A DNA stretch of 64,000 bases from Hoeflea algicola. GTDB lineage: Bacteria > Pseudomonadota > Alphaproteobacteria > Rhizobiales > Rhizobiaceae. Position 1 is the first letter of the stretch; each line of letters starts with the position of its first letter. Below the pieces are notes generated by a model that worked only from the letters and a program-made list of their open reading frames with translations, ran no database searches and had not been told where the DNA came from. Made by a program: the position numbers and the translations under genes. The stretch spans positions 62,001 through 126,000 of the forward strand of contig NZ_JAOVZR010000003.1 in assembly GCF_026619415.1 (NCBI RefSeq), read 5' to 3'. Positions 8,377 through 17,295 of the stretch are shown in pieces.

Positions 8377-9945
8377 ATGTTGGTTGTGGAGACGATTGCG
8401 AAGATCCGGCGGGCGTATTTTCAGGACAAGAAGCCGATCAAGCAGATCTGCCGGGAGATCCGAGTTTCGCGGAACACGGTGCGCAAGGTGATTCGGTCAG
8501 GTGCGACCGAGCACACCTACGAGCGGACGGTTCAACCGCAGCCCAAGATCGGCCGCTGGAAAGACAAGCTCGACGAGATGCTGGCAGTGAACGCGCGCAA
8601 GCCCAATCGCGAGAGGCTGACCCGGGTCAGGATCTTCGAGGAACTCAGAGCCCTCGGATATGACGGCGGCTACGATGCTGTCCGTCGCTACGCGGCCTCA
8701 TGGTCCAAGGAGGAACAGGAGGCATCGGCCACTGCCTATGTGCCGCTGACCTTCGATCCCGGTGAGGCCTATCAGTTTGACTGGAGTCATGAGATCGTGG
8801 TGATCGATGGCGCGACGACGACAGTGAAGGTGGCGCACGTCCGCCTTTGCCACAGCCGGATGCTGTTCGTGCGAGCCTACCCGCGCGAGACACAGGAGAT
8901 GGTCTTCGATGCCCACGACAAGGCCTTTGTCTTCTTCGGCGGGGCCTGCACGCGGGGGATCTATGACAATATGAAGACGGCGGTAGATACGATCTTCGTG
9001 GGCCGCGACCGGGCCTACAATCGCCGGTTCCAGCAGATGTGCGGGCATTATCTTGTCGACCCCGTTGCCTGCACACCGGCGTCTGGCTGGGAGAAGGGGC
9101 AGGTCGAGAACCAGGTCGGCGTTGTCCGGCGACGCTTCTTCGTGCCCAGACCCAAGTTCAAGAGCTACGCCGAACTCAACGCCTGGCTCGAGGATCGCTG
9201 CGTTGCCTGGGCCAAGTCCCATCCGCACCAGGAGCTCCGGGATCGAACGATCTGGGAAGTATTCCAAGACGAGCGCTCGAGCCTGGTGCCTTACGTCGGC
9301 CCATTCGACGGCTTCCACGCCGTGCCTGCGTCGGTCTCGAAGACCTGCCTCGTCCGCTTCGACAAGAACCGCTACTCCGTGGATGGACGCGCCGTCGGTC
9401 GGCCCGTCGAGATCCGCGCCTATGCCGAGCGGGTCGAGTTCTGGCAGGACGGCAAGATCGTGGGGCAGCACGCCCGAGCCTTCGGGCGCGACAAGGCCAT
9501 CTACGACCCGCTGCATTATATCCCGGTGCTGGCCCGAAAGCCCGGGGCGCTCAGGAATGGCGCTCCCTTCAAGGATTGGGAACTGCCGCCAGCGATCAGG
9601 CGGATGCAGCGCAAGCTCGGCAAGGTGCCGAATGGCGACCGGCAAATGGTCCAGATCCTGAGCATGATCCCAACCGATGGGCTGGATGCAGTGGAGGCTG
9701 CCTGTGCCGAAGCGCTGAACGAAGGAGCTCCCGCCGCCTCGGTCGTCATCAATATCCTGGCCCGACATCGTGAGCCGCCGCCACCGCTGACCATAGATAC
9801 GCCCGAAGCGCTGCGGCTGACCTGCGAGCCCGTGGCCGACTGCAAACGCTATGACAGTCTAAGGAGACCCAACCATGGAAAGATCACAGGTGCTGGACGC
9901 GATGAGCCAGCTGAAGCTCTACGGGATGAAGGCCGCTTACGATGA
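8377..9945 (+). CDS. istA: IS21-family transposase IstA
   Basis: The protein has 522 residues. The N-terminal HTH ([24 protein letters not shown]) is typical of IstA. The rve-type DDE catalytic core shows the first Asp in YQFDWSHE, the second in YDNMKTAVD and the Glu in [14 protein letters not shown]-terminal Mu-like beta-barrel region follows ([25 protein letters not shown]). It overlaps istB by 71 bp, consistent with coupled expression in this family. It is the catalytic transposase of the element that disrupted sduA. Confidence 0.95.
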   Translation: MLVVETIAKIRRAYFQDKKPIKQICREIRVSRNTVRKVIRSGATEHTYERTVQPQPKIGRWKDKLDEMLAVNARKPNRERLTRVRIFEELRALGYDGGYDAVRRYAASWSKEEQEASATAYVPLTFDPGEAYQFDWSHEIVVIDGATTTVKVAHVRLCHSRMLFVRAYPRETQEMVFDAHDKAFVFFGGACTRGIYDNMKTAVDTIFVGRDRAYNRRFQQMCGHYLVDPVACTPASGWEKGQVENQVGVVRRRFFVPRPKFKSYAELNAWLEDRCVAWAKSHPHQELRDRTIWEVFQDERSSLVPYVGPFDGFHAVPASVSKTCLVRFDKNRYSVDGRAVGRPVEIRAYAERVEFWQDGKIVGQHARAFGRDKAIYDPLHYIPVLARKPGALRNGAPFKDWELPPAIRRMQRKLGKVPNGDRQMVQILSMIPTDGLDAVEAACAEALNEGAPAASVVINILARHREPPPPLTIDTPEALRLTCEPVADCKRYDSLRRPNHGKITGAGRDEPAEALRDEGRLR

Positions 9946-10603
9946 GATCATAACCACAGCGGTGAAGCGCCAGCACGAACCGCAACAGATCGTCGGCGAC
10001 CTGCTGAACGCCGAGATCAGCGAGAAGCAGGCGCGCTCGATCAAATACCAGATGACGATTGCCAAGCTGCCACTGGCCAAAGAGGTCGATGAGTTCAGCT
10101 TCGAGAACACGCCGATCAACGAGATGCTGGTGCGCGATCTGGCCTCCGGGGAGTTCCTTGAGCATCAACGCAACGTCGTGCTGATCGGCGGCACCGGGAC
10201 CGGCAAATCCCATCTTGCCGTGAGCATCGCCAGGGCCTGCATCCGCCGTGGCAAGCGCGGCCGCTTCTTCAACGTCGTCGACCTCGTGAACAAACTCGAC
10301 GCCGAAGCCCGCGCTGATCGCCAGGGGCGCACTGCGGATCTCTTGTGCCGCCTCGACTTCCTGATCCTCGACGAGCTCGGCTATCTCCCCTTCGCCCAGA
10401 CCGGCGGCCAGCTGCTGTTCCACCTCGTCAGTCGCCTCTACGAGCGTACGTCCATCATTGTGACGACCAACCTCGACTTCGGTGAATGGCCATCGGTCTT
10501 CGGAGACGCCAAAATGACCGCAGCGCTACTCGATCGCCTTACCCACCACTGCGACATCGTCGAAACCGGCAACGAGAGCTGGCGCTTCAAGACCAGGGAG
10601 TAA
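9875..10603 (+). CDS. istB: IS21-family helper ATPase IstB
   Basis: ATG 9875 follows AAGGAGA. The 242-residue AAA+ protein has Walker [12 protein letters not shown], Walker [13 protein letters not shown] and the sensor motif [12 protein letters not shown], all standard for IstB, which loads and activates IstA at target DNA. An N-terminal helical domain ([12 protein letters not shown]) precedes the ATPase core. It appears full length and intact. Its start lies within the 3' end of istA. Confidence 0.95.
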   Translation: MERSQVLDAMSQLKLYGMKAAYDEIITTAVKRQHEPQQIVGDLLNAEISEKQARSIKYQMTIAKLPLAKEVDEFSFENTPINEMLVRDLASGEFLEHQRNVVLIGGTGTGKSHLAVSIARACIRRGKRGRFFNVVDLVNKLDAEARADRQGRTADLLCRLDFLILDELGYLPFAQTGGQLLFHLVSRLYERTSIIVTTNLDFGEWPSVFGDAKMTAALLDRLTHHCDIVETGNESWRFKTRE

Positions 10604-10741
10604 CCCAGGCCCCGCTGGCCCGACGCGGCTGCGCTGTGTGATGGCTACGCCGCATCGGGCCAGCTACCCCTGCGCAAAATAAGGGGGTCATTTTTGGGGG
10701 CCGATAGGGGGTCAGAATTGCATGCCGATTGACACGCCGGT

Positions 10742-11091
10742 CTGAAATCGAAGGGAACGCTCAACTTAATCGGCTTCGAGCGAAGCTCAGCCGGGATGGC
10801 GAGCACTACATGACGTTCGATCGGCTGCACCCGATAAAGGACCATGATCAATACATGACCGCGAAGTTTCGGTCCGGTCGCTACGAAGCCGTGGCCATGC
10901 CCGCAACACTGGAGATGGGTCCGCTCTGGGCGCAAAATCGGTCGAAGATTGAAGGCAAAGATCTCGTCGTGGATAGGACGCCCTATATGGTGGATGACCG
11001 GAAGGAATTCGTCAAAGCGCGTTTGGGCTACTGGGACAAATGGGCGGCCGACGGTCGGACCGGGTTGATGGGTATCGGCGACGCTGAGTAA
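10742..11091 (+). pseudogene. sduA: Shedu nuclease SduA (DUF4263), 3' part
   Basis: This is the remainder of the Shedu protein, in the frame SEIEGNAQLNRLRAKLSRDG, running to a TAA at 11091. It directly continues YGRR at 8264 once the IS21 element and one duplication copy are removed. The region includes the C-terminal helices and beta strands of DUF4263 (MTFDRLHPIKDHDQYMT). No ribosome-binding site precedes it, so it is not expected to be translated alone. Its unbroken frame suggests the disruption is recent. Confidence 0.85.
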
Positions 11092-11109
11092 CGTGAGTTC
11101 GCGAAAATA

Positions 11110-11145
11110 GGGCCGCTAGATGTGAGCGGCCCCATCTTCATTTTC
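11110..11145 (+). terminator. Rho-independent-type terminator after the TIR/Shedu genes
   Basis: GGGCCGCT (11110-11117) pairs perfectly with AGCGGCCC (11125-11132), with a 7-base loop, followed by a T-rich stretch (CATCTTCATTTT). It lies 19 bp after the sduA stop. From here to the HEPN/Toprim stop at 11387 I see no gene. Confidence 0.65.
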
Positions 11146-11386
11146 GACGAAAGTTAATATCTATCGGATTCCCGATATTAGTCATGCATCGTGACCGGCC
11201 GCACCCGAAGCCATATCCCCCTCTGGCTTTCCGAAGGCTGTCGCCAGGCTCGCGCCTTTGGCGCGACGGCGTTAAGAACGGGCAAGATGATAACGCTGCT
11301 ACGAATCATCTTCAGGCGTTCAGCGCTCCAACCCAACTCTAGGAGCGACAAAATTCACCCGAGCTACAGCTGCAATATCGTTGCAA

Positions 11387-12706
11387 TCAGCGCAGGCGCC
11401 TTGCTTGCGTTGATGCGGCCGCTTCCGACGCTATTGCGACGCATGCGCCAACCAAGACATCGAGTACCTTCTCCAACTTTATAAAGTCGTAAGCGCCGCG
11501 TCGATCTTGCGTACCTCGGTGTCTGAGGAAGTCGTTCATGAACTGTGTTTTCCCTTTTAGACTTCCCTGGTACGACCCGACTATGTCGTTAAAGCCGCCC
11601 CATTGGACAACCACATCTGGAAGTCCTCGTCGGGACAGATCCAGGTAGCATTCGAGTGACGCTGCTCGTCGATTAATATCGCCCATCGCTGGACCGGTCG
11701 GCCCCGTGGTAGGAAATCTTGAGAATTCATCGAGATCGGGGAGGATGCATACGCGATAGCTTGCGGGCAGCTTGAGCGCATTTGTTTTGCCGTAAGCTGC
11801 GAAACCTTCTGCATCATTATCGTAGATGGCCACCACATTTAACGGTACCCTCATGGCCGCTAAACCCTGCATGAACTTAAGGAGCTGGCCTGTACCGGAA
11901 AACGGATAGCCTTCTTCCATGTCTATGTAGCGGAAAAAGTCGGCGATCTGCGGACGAAGCAGGCTGATTGCATGCCGAAGCATCGCCGCATCAGACCCGC
12001 CTTCAGTCACAATCAAGAAGCAATCCTGATCGCGGCGTGAGCAGGTGAACTCCTCCTCCCTTGCATAACCGTTGGACACGAGGGGGCCATAGTCCCAAGT
12101 CACGAGAGAGCTCAGGTTTCGTGGATTTTCAGCGAGCAAGCGCATCACAGTATAGGGGTGGAATCCGCCTAGAGCATACTCGGCACTGGTGCTCTGCGAA
12201 AAAACGGTATCCGGCTCATATGACCGCCTGGCATAGTCCCAGGCATCGTACCAGGGCAGGCGCTCCATAAGTTCTTGGGGCAGTATCCTGATTGGCTTTT
12301 CGTCGTCCTCCTCTATCGAGGTCGACAAGGCGCTCGGATCGAGTCTAGCCGCTATCTCGAGTATCTCATCGAAAGAAAAGAAGTTGAAGCTGGGCTCCGG
12401 CTCGTCGGCATCTTTGGCATCTTTGGCATCTTTGGCATATTCTACCTTGCGCCGCATGTTGATGTCGACAGCACTCTCGTACTCTTGTCGAGCCACGCTC
12501 AGCGTATGGCCGAGCATCTCAAGCCGAGGCAGCACGTCCGATAGCGTTGTTTGAAAGCCGTTCGGGCACTCGTATGCATAATCCTGGTCGCGTTGGATCG
12601 CCTTTCGATCCTTTTCGTGAAACAGGCGACCGTGATCGATGCCGGGATCGTTCTTCGAACCAATCAGCTCCATTTTTCCGATATCGAGGGTGATGTAAGT
12701 TCCCAT
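11387..12706 (-). CDS. HEPN/Toprim-associated protein
   Basis: The N terminus (MGTYITLDIGKMELIGSKN) matches the HEPN/Toprim N-terminal domain. Residues ~225-330 form a Toprim-like fold with LIVTEGGSDAAMLRHAI (the acidic E motif) and VVAIYDNDAEGFAAYG (the D-x-D motif). Such proteins occur in defence islands and are thought to act on nucleic acid. An acidic lysine-rich linker (KDAKDAKDADE) is encoded by a three-fold 9-bp repeat. Start ATG 12706 follows AGGAGTAA. It is the last gene of the minus-strand ABC-3C run, 54 bp after the DUF2326 stop, so it may be a fourth component or an add-on effector. Confidence 0.82.
   Translation of the reverse strand: MGTYITLDIGKMELIGSKNDPGIDHGRLFHEKDRKAIQRDQDYAYECPNGFQTTLSDVLPRLEMLGHTLSVARQEYESAVDINMRRKVEYAKDAKDAKDADEPEPSFNFFSFDEILEIAARLDPSALSTSIEEDDEKPIRILPQELMERLPWYDAWDYARRSYEPDTVFSQSTSAEYALGGFHPYTVMRLLAENPRNLSSLVTWDYGPLVSNGYAREEEFTCSRRDQDCFLIVTEGGSDAAMLRHAISLLRPQIADFFRYIDMEEGYPFSGTGQLLKFMQGLAAMRVPLNVVAIYDNDAEGFAAYGKTNALKLPASYRVCILPDLDEFSRFPTTGPTGPAMGDINRRAASLECYLDLSRRGLPDVVVQWGGFNDIVGSYQGSLKGKTQFMNDFLRHRGTQDRRGAYDFIKLEKVLDVLVGACVAIASEAAASTQARRLR
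12409..12435. repeat. Three tandem copies of CATCTTTGG within the HEPN/Toprim gene
   Basis: Three identical 9-bp units lie head to tail and encode repeated Ala-Lys-Asp on the minus strand. Copy-number change would keep the frame, so this is a simple in-frame slippage site in a linker. Confidence 0.9.
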
Positions 12707-12760
12707 TGGAGATTACTCCTCGCCACTTCGGCTCCGCTGCGATCGTCAGTGATATCGAAG

Positions 12761-14569
12761 TCAGAATTCGGCCATCTTGAACAGCCGGCCAGCTTGTCCG
12801 CTATCGTCCAGTCGGAGGATTGTCTCGTCATCTCCGAAGGCAACGAGCTTACCCTTGGAATCGCGCGGTAGATCAGACGCGATGACTGTCATGATATACT
12901 GAAGCTTTCGGTGGCTGACCTGCTCGCGGACAACATCGAGGAAGGCAAGCTTCTTTCGATCGTCGAGAGCTTCGAACATTCCGTCGTGATACACGAAATG
13001 AAAGAACGGAATGTCCTCATAGACGCGCAATAGTGCCAAGTCGAACAGAGCGCAAATCAGCTTCTTGTAGCTGGTTCCCTCGCCCTGGCTCGATGCAACA
13101 CCCTTCTGACCGGCGAGACCCAGGCTGATCTTGTAGTCTAGATTGTTGTTCGAATTAACCTGAAAGAAGAAAAGTCCCTCGTGGTTGAGGACTTTTTGGC
13201 AATAGTCGTTGAAGATACGCGTGAAGCGTTCATATATGATGGTTGGCTTGGCAAGCATAGTCTTTATTTCGTCAACCACACGCCCGCGGTCACGTTCTGC
13301 TTCACGAACCTGCCGAGCGGTTTCCACGACCGCCTCAAGTTTCTTGCGCTGTTCGCCGAGGTAAACAAGCTGCGCCCGTTGCTCGGTGACATCCTTCTGC
13401 AAGGCTTTGAACTTGTCGAAAGTATCGGTCGAGCGGAGCACTTTCAGACGTTGGGCGCGTTGAGCGTCAAGTGAAGCCTTGCGACCTTCAGCGGCCGAGA
13501 GCTCATCCTCCAGTTCCTTGCGACGCTTGCGCAGGGCCGCATTGCGCTCCTGCGTGACCTTCTTCTTGAACTCGACCAGTTCGCTATATTGCTTTTTCAG
13601 CTGCGTCGGGAAATGGAGCTTTGCATCGTCGAAGATCGATTGCACATCTTCCAGATCGAACTTGTCCTTGTGGCTGAGAGAACTGTCGATCTGGCCAATG
13701 TCGTATCGAGCATCATAGATCTGCTGGTTCAGGCTCGCGATCTCGGTCTCAATGGTCTCCACCAAATCGCGTATGAGGCGGCGCTCTTCGTCATCGAAGC
13801 GGAAAGCATCGAGTTGTTCCTCAAGATCCTCGACGTGTTGTTGGAGCACACCGAGTTCGGCCGTCAACTTGGGCAGATCCTCTTCCCTGAACTGGACCTC
13901 CGCCTGTTGTTCCCCCTGCTTCTCCTGAAGCTTCTGGATGAGTTCGTCGAGCTCGTACTTCCTGACGATAGGTTTTTGGTTGAAGCCAAACAGATGGGCG
14001 ACAAACGGCTTCCAGTGAAGGTCGCGCCCGGCCTGAAACTTTTGCAGTTGCAGTTCATCACTCCAATCGCCTTGCGATCGCAAGAAATACGTGATTGCCT
14101 TCCTATAATCGTATGGTTTTAACGCTCTGAGATCGAGCCAAGCGTCAAGAAGCTTGATGGCCTCATCAATCGGCAGATCGGGGTGATCCCATACGTCGTC
14201 GGCTGTCGCGCTGAAATCTGCATCGGGGTCTTCGTGACGGGACAGGGCGATCCGGGTCGGAGCGACGACGCTACGCCGTATTGTGGCGTAGCCGCCACTG
14301 TTCAAGGCGATCTCAAGAAAGAAAACGAAATCGGAAAAGCGGTCACGATGCCTATGGAGAAAGCTCTCCTGCGACCATCCCTTAAGCATCATGAAGTCGA
14401 TGACGTGCAGGAGTGTCGTCTTGCCGAGATTATGCGAGTCTTTTCTGCGATCTTTAGGATGCTTGACCTCACCGAGCACCACATTCAGGCGATTGGCATC
14501 GGCTCCGTGATTGAAAACGACCGGCGAAAGGATATCTGGAAGGTTGGAGTATAGGCGGCTGAGCTGCAT
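12761..14569 (-). CDS. DUF2326 SMC-like ATPase of ABC-three-component (ABC-3C) system
   Basis: The protein has 602 residues. The N-terminal half-ATPase has a Walker A-like SHNLGKTTLLHVIDFM. A long coiled coil spans ~residues 205-420, rich in E/K/Q heptads (EKQGEQQAEVQFREEDLPKL). The C-terminal half has a GLAGQKGVASSQGEGTSYKKL signature-type loop and FHFVYHDGMFE in place of Walker B, the form seen in DUF2326 proteins. DUF2326 ATPases partner with a small middle component and an effector in ABC-3C conflict systems. Both partners are encoded just upstream on the same strand. It probably acts as sensor or motor for the nuclease effector. Confidence 0.88.
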   Translation of the reverse strand: MQLSRLYSNLPDILSPVVFNHGADANRLNVVLGEVKHPKDRRKDSHNLGKTTLLHVIDFMMLKGWSQESFLHRHRDRFSDFVFFLEIALNSGGYATIRRSVVAPTRIALSRHEDPDADFSATADDVWDHPDLPIDEAIKLLDAWLDLRALKPYDYRKAITYFLRSQGDWSDELQLQKFQAGRDLHWKPFVAHLFGFNQKPIVRKYELDELIQKLQEKQGEQQAEVQFREEDLPKLTAELGVLQQHVEDLEEQLDAFRFDDEERRLIRDLVETIETEIASLNQQIYDARYDIGQIDSSLSHKDKFDLEDVQSIFDDAKLHFPTQLKKQYSELVEFKKKVTQERNAALRKRRKELEDELSAAEGRKASLDAQRAQRLKVLRSTDTFDKFKALQKDVTEQRAQLVYLGEQRKKLEAVVETARQVREAERDRGRVVDEIKTMLAKPTIIYERFTRIFNDYCQKVLNHEGLFFFQVNSNNNLDYKISLGLAGQKGVASSQGEGTSYKKLICALFDLALLRVYEDIPFFHFVYHDGMFEALDDRKKLAFLDVVREQVSHRKLQYIMTVIASDLPRDSKGKLVAFGDDETILRLDDSGQAGRLFKMAEF

Positions 14570-14571
14570 GG

Positions 14572-14823
14572 TCAGTCAGTCCCCTTATATTCGAGCGTAT
14601 CGTTCTTGAGGTGATACTCGGCCTTGCCCAGGAGGAACAGGAGGTCGAGGGCGGGCAGGAAGGAAAGCTCGCCATCGGCGCCCACCCGTCGGATCACGAC
14701 GCCGCGCAACTTCTCAAATTCACAGACGCCTCGCTTCTGAAGCTCTTTGAGGACGAGCGAAAATACGCGCAGCAATGAAGTGTCCAGGTTGAGATGTTTC
14801 TTAGGCGTCAGCGTGGACGACAT
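14572..14823 (-). CDS. ABC-3C system middle component (small)
   Basis: An 83-residue protein lies between the DUF2326 ATPase gene (2 bp away) and the effector gene (23-bp overlap). It has two winged-helix-like segments (LLRVFSLVLKELQKRG, and EKLRGVVIRRVG) and the LPALDLLFLLGKAEYH motif typical of ABC-3C middle components. Middle components are thought to link the ATPase to the effector, as kleisin/kite-like adaptors do in SMC complexes. The assignment rests on position and this motif; it is too short for stronger claims. Confidence 0.8.
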   Translation of the reverse strand: MSSTLTPKKHLNLDTSLLRVFSLVLKELQKRGVCEFEKLRGVVIRRVGADGELSFLPALDLLFLLGKAEYHLKNDTLEYKGTD

Positions 14824-15772
14824 CTTCGTTCTCCTCCAGCTGTTTTATGCCAATATCGCAATTGAAATACATATAGTGCAGCAGGATGGAAATCAGGCGG
14901 CGCTTACCCCGCAGGGCTTCACGCTTCTCCTGGATCTGTTCGTACATGAACACGAAGATGTCATCGAACGCTCCGAACTGCGCGCGCTTGGCGATGATCT
15001 TTTGCTTAAGCTCATCGGCAGCATCATGATAGAGCGCCGCGAATTCTTCGTTTCTCGGATTCTGGAGGAACTGGGCGACGCGATCAAAATGCGGCATAGA
15101 TTGAGCGACGATCACCTGCTTGTAGTATTCGTCAGAGACGCCGTTGAGCTTGTTTTTCAGCGGCATCTTGAGCTTTTCGAAATCGAGCGCGCTGTCAAAC
15201 GCGCTGGCAGGGTCGTCCTTGGTATAGGCGTGGAGCGCTCCGATCACTTCCACCAGTTCGTCCGGGTTGAAGCGGAAAGGCGATGAGTCGAGCCAATTGG
15301 GCAAGGTTTCTCGGATGTTCGCGTAATCGTCGAGCGCAATGTGGAGACGTTCAACGCCGATAATGTGCGCGGAGTTGATCCCGAGTCCCAAGAGGTCCTT
15401 CATGAACTTTTCGTCAGCACCGCCCGTATATTTCCGGTTGGCGAAAACGAGATAGTGGTCGCAAATCCCATCGCCGTTCAGCCGCTTGATCTTGCCGTGC
15501 TCTTTCCCGAGCAGACCGGCGAAATCGGGGTCGGAACACGATCTGTTTGGCGCGCTGATGTGCTTTGCCTGAAGGACAAAATGTCCGGACAACGGCGATG
15601 CTGCGCTCGGAAACGCGTTCGCAGTGCCGTGGAACTTTCCATCGCGGCCACCGTCCCGTCCGCGAGCGAATGGGGTCACACCCTCGCCTAACCAGCGCAC
15701 ACAAATGCGAACGACGAGCTTTTCAAACTCATCTTCATTTAGCTCGTGCAGTCTGTAATCGCGAGGCAGCAT
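14801..15772 (-). CDS. ABC-3C system effector: Mrr/PD-(D/E)xK nuclease domain plus ABC-3C C-terminal domain
   Basis: I chose ATG 15772 because the family N terminus (LHELNEDEFEKLVVRIC) begins right after it; the frame is open to 15883. The nuclease core shows FEKLV (Glu), GRDGGRDGKF (catalytic Asp) and FVLQAKH (Q-x-K), the Mrr-like restriction fold. The C-terminal ~200 residues are helical (the ABC-3C CTD) and are expected to dock on the middle component. The gene heads the run effector, middle component, DUF2326, HEPN/Toprim. It begins only ~135 bp inside the junction with the broken DUF1612 gene, so its promoter must be in that short space. Confidence 0.86.
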   Translation of the reverse strand: MLPRDYRLHELNEDEFEKLVVRICVRWLGEGVTPFARGRDGGRDGKFHGTANAFPSAASPLSGHFVLQAKHISAPNRSCSDPDFAGLLGKEHGKIKRLNGDGICDHYLVFANRKYTGGADEKFMKDLLGLGINSAHIIGVERLHIALDDYANIRETLPNWLDSSPFRFNPDELVEVIGALHAYTKDDPASAFDSALDFEKLKMPLKNKLNGVSDEYYKQVIVAQSMPHFDRVAQFLQNPRNEEFAALYHDAADELKQKIIAKRAQFGAFDDIFVFMYEQIQEKREALRGKRRLISILLHYMYFNCDIGIKQLEENEDVVHADA

Positions 15773-15906
15773 GAGATCAGCATTGCAAACAAAAGTTGAA
15801 CATAACTCTAATGGATTTGGAGTATCTGAGGCCAATTGCGTTTGCAACGCCTGGAGACATCGATCGGCAAAATCGCTGGCCATCCAGTTTGCAGCGGGAA
15901 CTGTAG

Positions 15907-16960
15907 GCCGCCTGCGGCGTCACCTCGAGCGTCTTGGCCACCATTCCGGCCGACACCATTGGCTTCGCCATCACCAGCTCGACCAGCTCCGGCAATTTCG
16001 AAGACGTTCGTCGTCCCGCCAATTTGCGCTCCATCATCGTTTTTGCCAGTGACAGCCGGTCATGCTCTTTCATCCCGATCTCCGCTGCCGCCAAAAATCC
16101 GTGGGCGATGGCCAGCAACCGGGTCTCACGGTCGCGATGCCGGCGCCGATCGACGGGGATGGTTTTGAGGCCGAGATTGATCGCCGCGAGATGACCGCCG
16201 GTGGCGATGCCGGCTTGGCGCAGGATGGAGGCAACCAGCAGCCGGCCGAGCCAGGGCGCGTGCTGCAGCACCGACAACTCGTTCCAGGCGTCGAGGGCAA
16301 CAATCGCCTGTAGCACTGCCGGCAGGTCTTGCACCTTTCGCAACACGCTGCGCCATTCGTCCAACCTCGAATCCTCGTCCCAGTCGAGATCGTAGATCAC
16401 AGGAACTTTTTCTGCCGCGCCGGCACGGCCTGGCCGGGTGGCCCTCTCGATTGCCGCTTCCGATCGGGCCAGAACCGCATCGATGGCGGCATAGTCAACG
16501 CCGGGGATATGTTCGACGTCGTCACCTTCCTCCCCTTCCCCTTCCGGATCGATCGCGCGCGCCCACCGGATGGCATCGGCGGTCGCCGCCTCGTCAGCGT
16601 TGGCCGAAGTGATCTCCGACGTCTGCCGCAATTTGCTGACGCCATCCGCGGACAGAGCCCACCCATGTGGTTGGGCGGCAATGCGCCGGCGGGTGCGCAG
16701 CACGTCGCGGGCGATTTTCAGTTCATGGGTGGGGTGCGAATATCCCGCGTGGCGTCATGGAGGACGACGTCTTCGAGATGGATGAGTTCGCCGTCGATCC
16801 AGAGCGAAGCGCACGCATCGGTGAATTGGGATCGTTCGATCCAGCCTGCGCCGACAGGTGAGCAGGCCACACGCTCGTCAAGGCGCGTGAGCGCGATACC
16901 GGCGTCGAAAGCCGGCCGCATCAAGGCTGTCATGCTGATTTTCGTGAGATCATAAGCCAC
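15907..16960 (-). pseudogene. DUF1612/RHE_PE00001-type plasmid HTH protein, frameshifted and 3'-truncated
   Basis: Two frames make up one protein. 16960-16718 encodes the N terminus (AYDLTKISMTALMRPAFDAG through [10 protein letters not shown]), and 16703-15907 continues as [17 protein letters not shown] to the C-terminal HTH ([15 protein letters not shown]). Adding one base to the G run at 16731-16734 (C run on the coding strand) joins them through [15 protein letters not shown]. After TPQAA at ~15907 the family C terminus is lost and the sequence becomes the leader of the ABC-3C operon. This family is common on rhizobial plasmids. The junction marks one edge of the defence island. Confidence 0.8.
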
Positions 16961-17295
16961 TGAAATTATGGTAAATGAGTTCTTACACGAACTCTATCGG
17001 AATATTACGGTTCCTCACATGGTATGATAGAAAGTTTGAGCGATAACCATCGATAAGTAACCCTTATCGGGGGTTATTGTTATTCGATCTTGCTAACACC
17101 GCTGACCTTGTCGAGCATTCGGCTAACATCAGGGCATGGCATTTCCGCTTCATCGGTCAAAAAACCCTCAAGCGAAATGCATGGCATCAAGAGCTTCGCA
17201 TCGGTGTGCCCACCCACCCGATCGGATACATCCTTTGTTAAATCACAAATCCTATTCCCGCTCGCCGTCGGCATTGGTGCCGATTGCAACGGAAT
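16961..17295. other. Intergenic region, no recognised gene
   Basis: This is an AT-richer gap between divergent genes. It contains an imperfect dyad around 17053-17080 (CGATAAGTAACCCTTATCG followed by GGGGTTATT) that could be an operator or terminator. A 77-codon minus-strand frame at 17080-17313 has no recognisable domain. Confidence 0.4.

Larger units (their letters stand above)
8265..10734 (+). mobile_element. IS21-family insertion sequence, complete, 2,470 bp, inside sduA
   Basis: The left end begins TGTGAACAGGCATGCAATTT and the right end, read inward, begins TGTCAATCGGCATGCAATTC. The inverted repeats continue with TGACCCC, and AAAAATGACCCC is repeated further in. The 7 bases CGCCGGT flank it exactly at 8258-8264 and 10735-10741, the expected target duplication size for this family. 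It carries istA and istB in the usual overlapping order. The perfect duplication and intact genes suggest a recent insertion. Confidence 0.95.

Noticed and set aside
8698..9768. 356-codon frame antisense to istA, and other long shadow frames in the IS21 elements
   Set aside because: The plus-strand frames carry the DDE and AAA motifs; the antisense frames show none.
11191..11484. 97-codon plus-strand frame between the Shedu and HEPN/Toprim genes
   Set aside because: It runs into the 3' end of the HEPN/Toprim gene on the other strand and has no known domain or start signals.
12409..12435. Short direct repeats considered as a CRISPR-like or minisatellite locus
   Set aside because: Only three 9-bp units with no spacers, and they encode a linker in the HEPN/Toprim protein.
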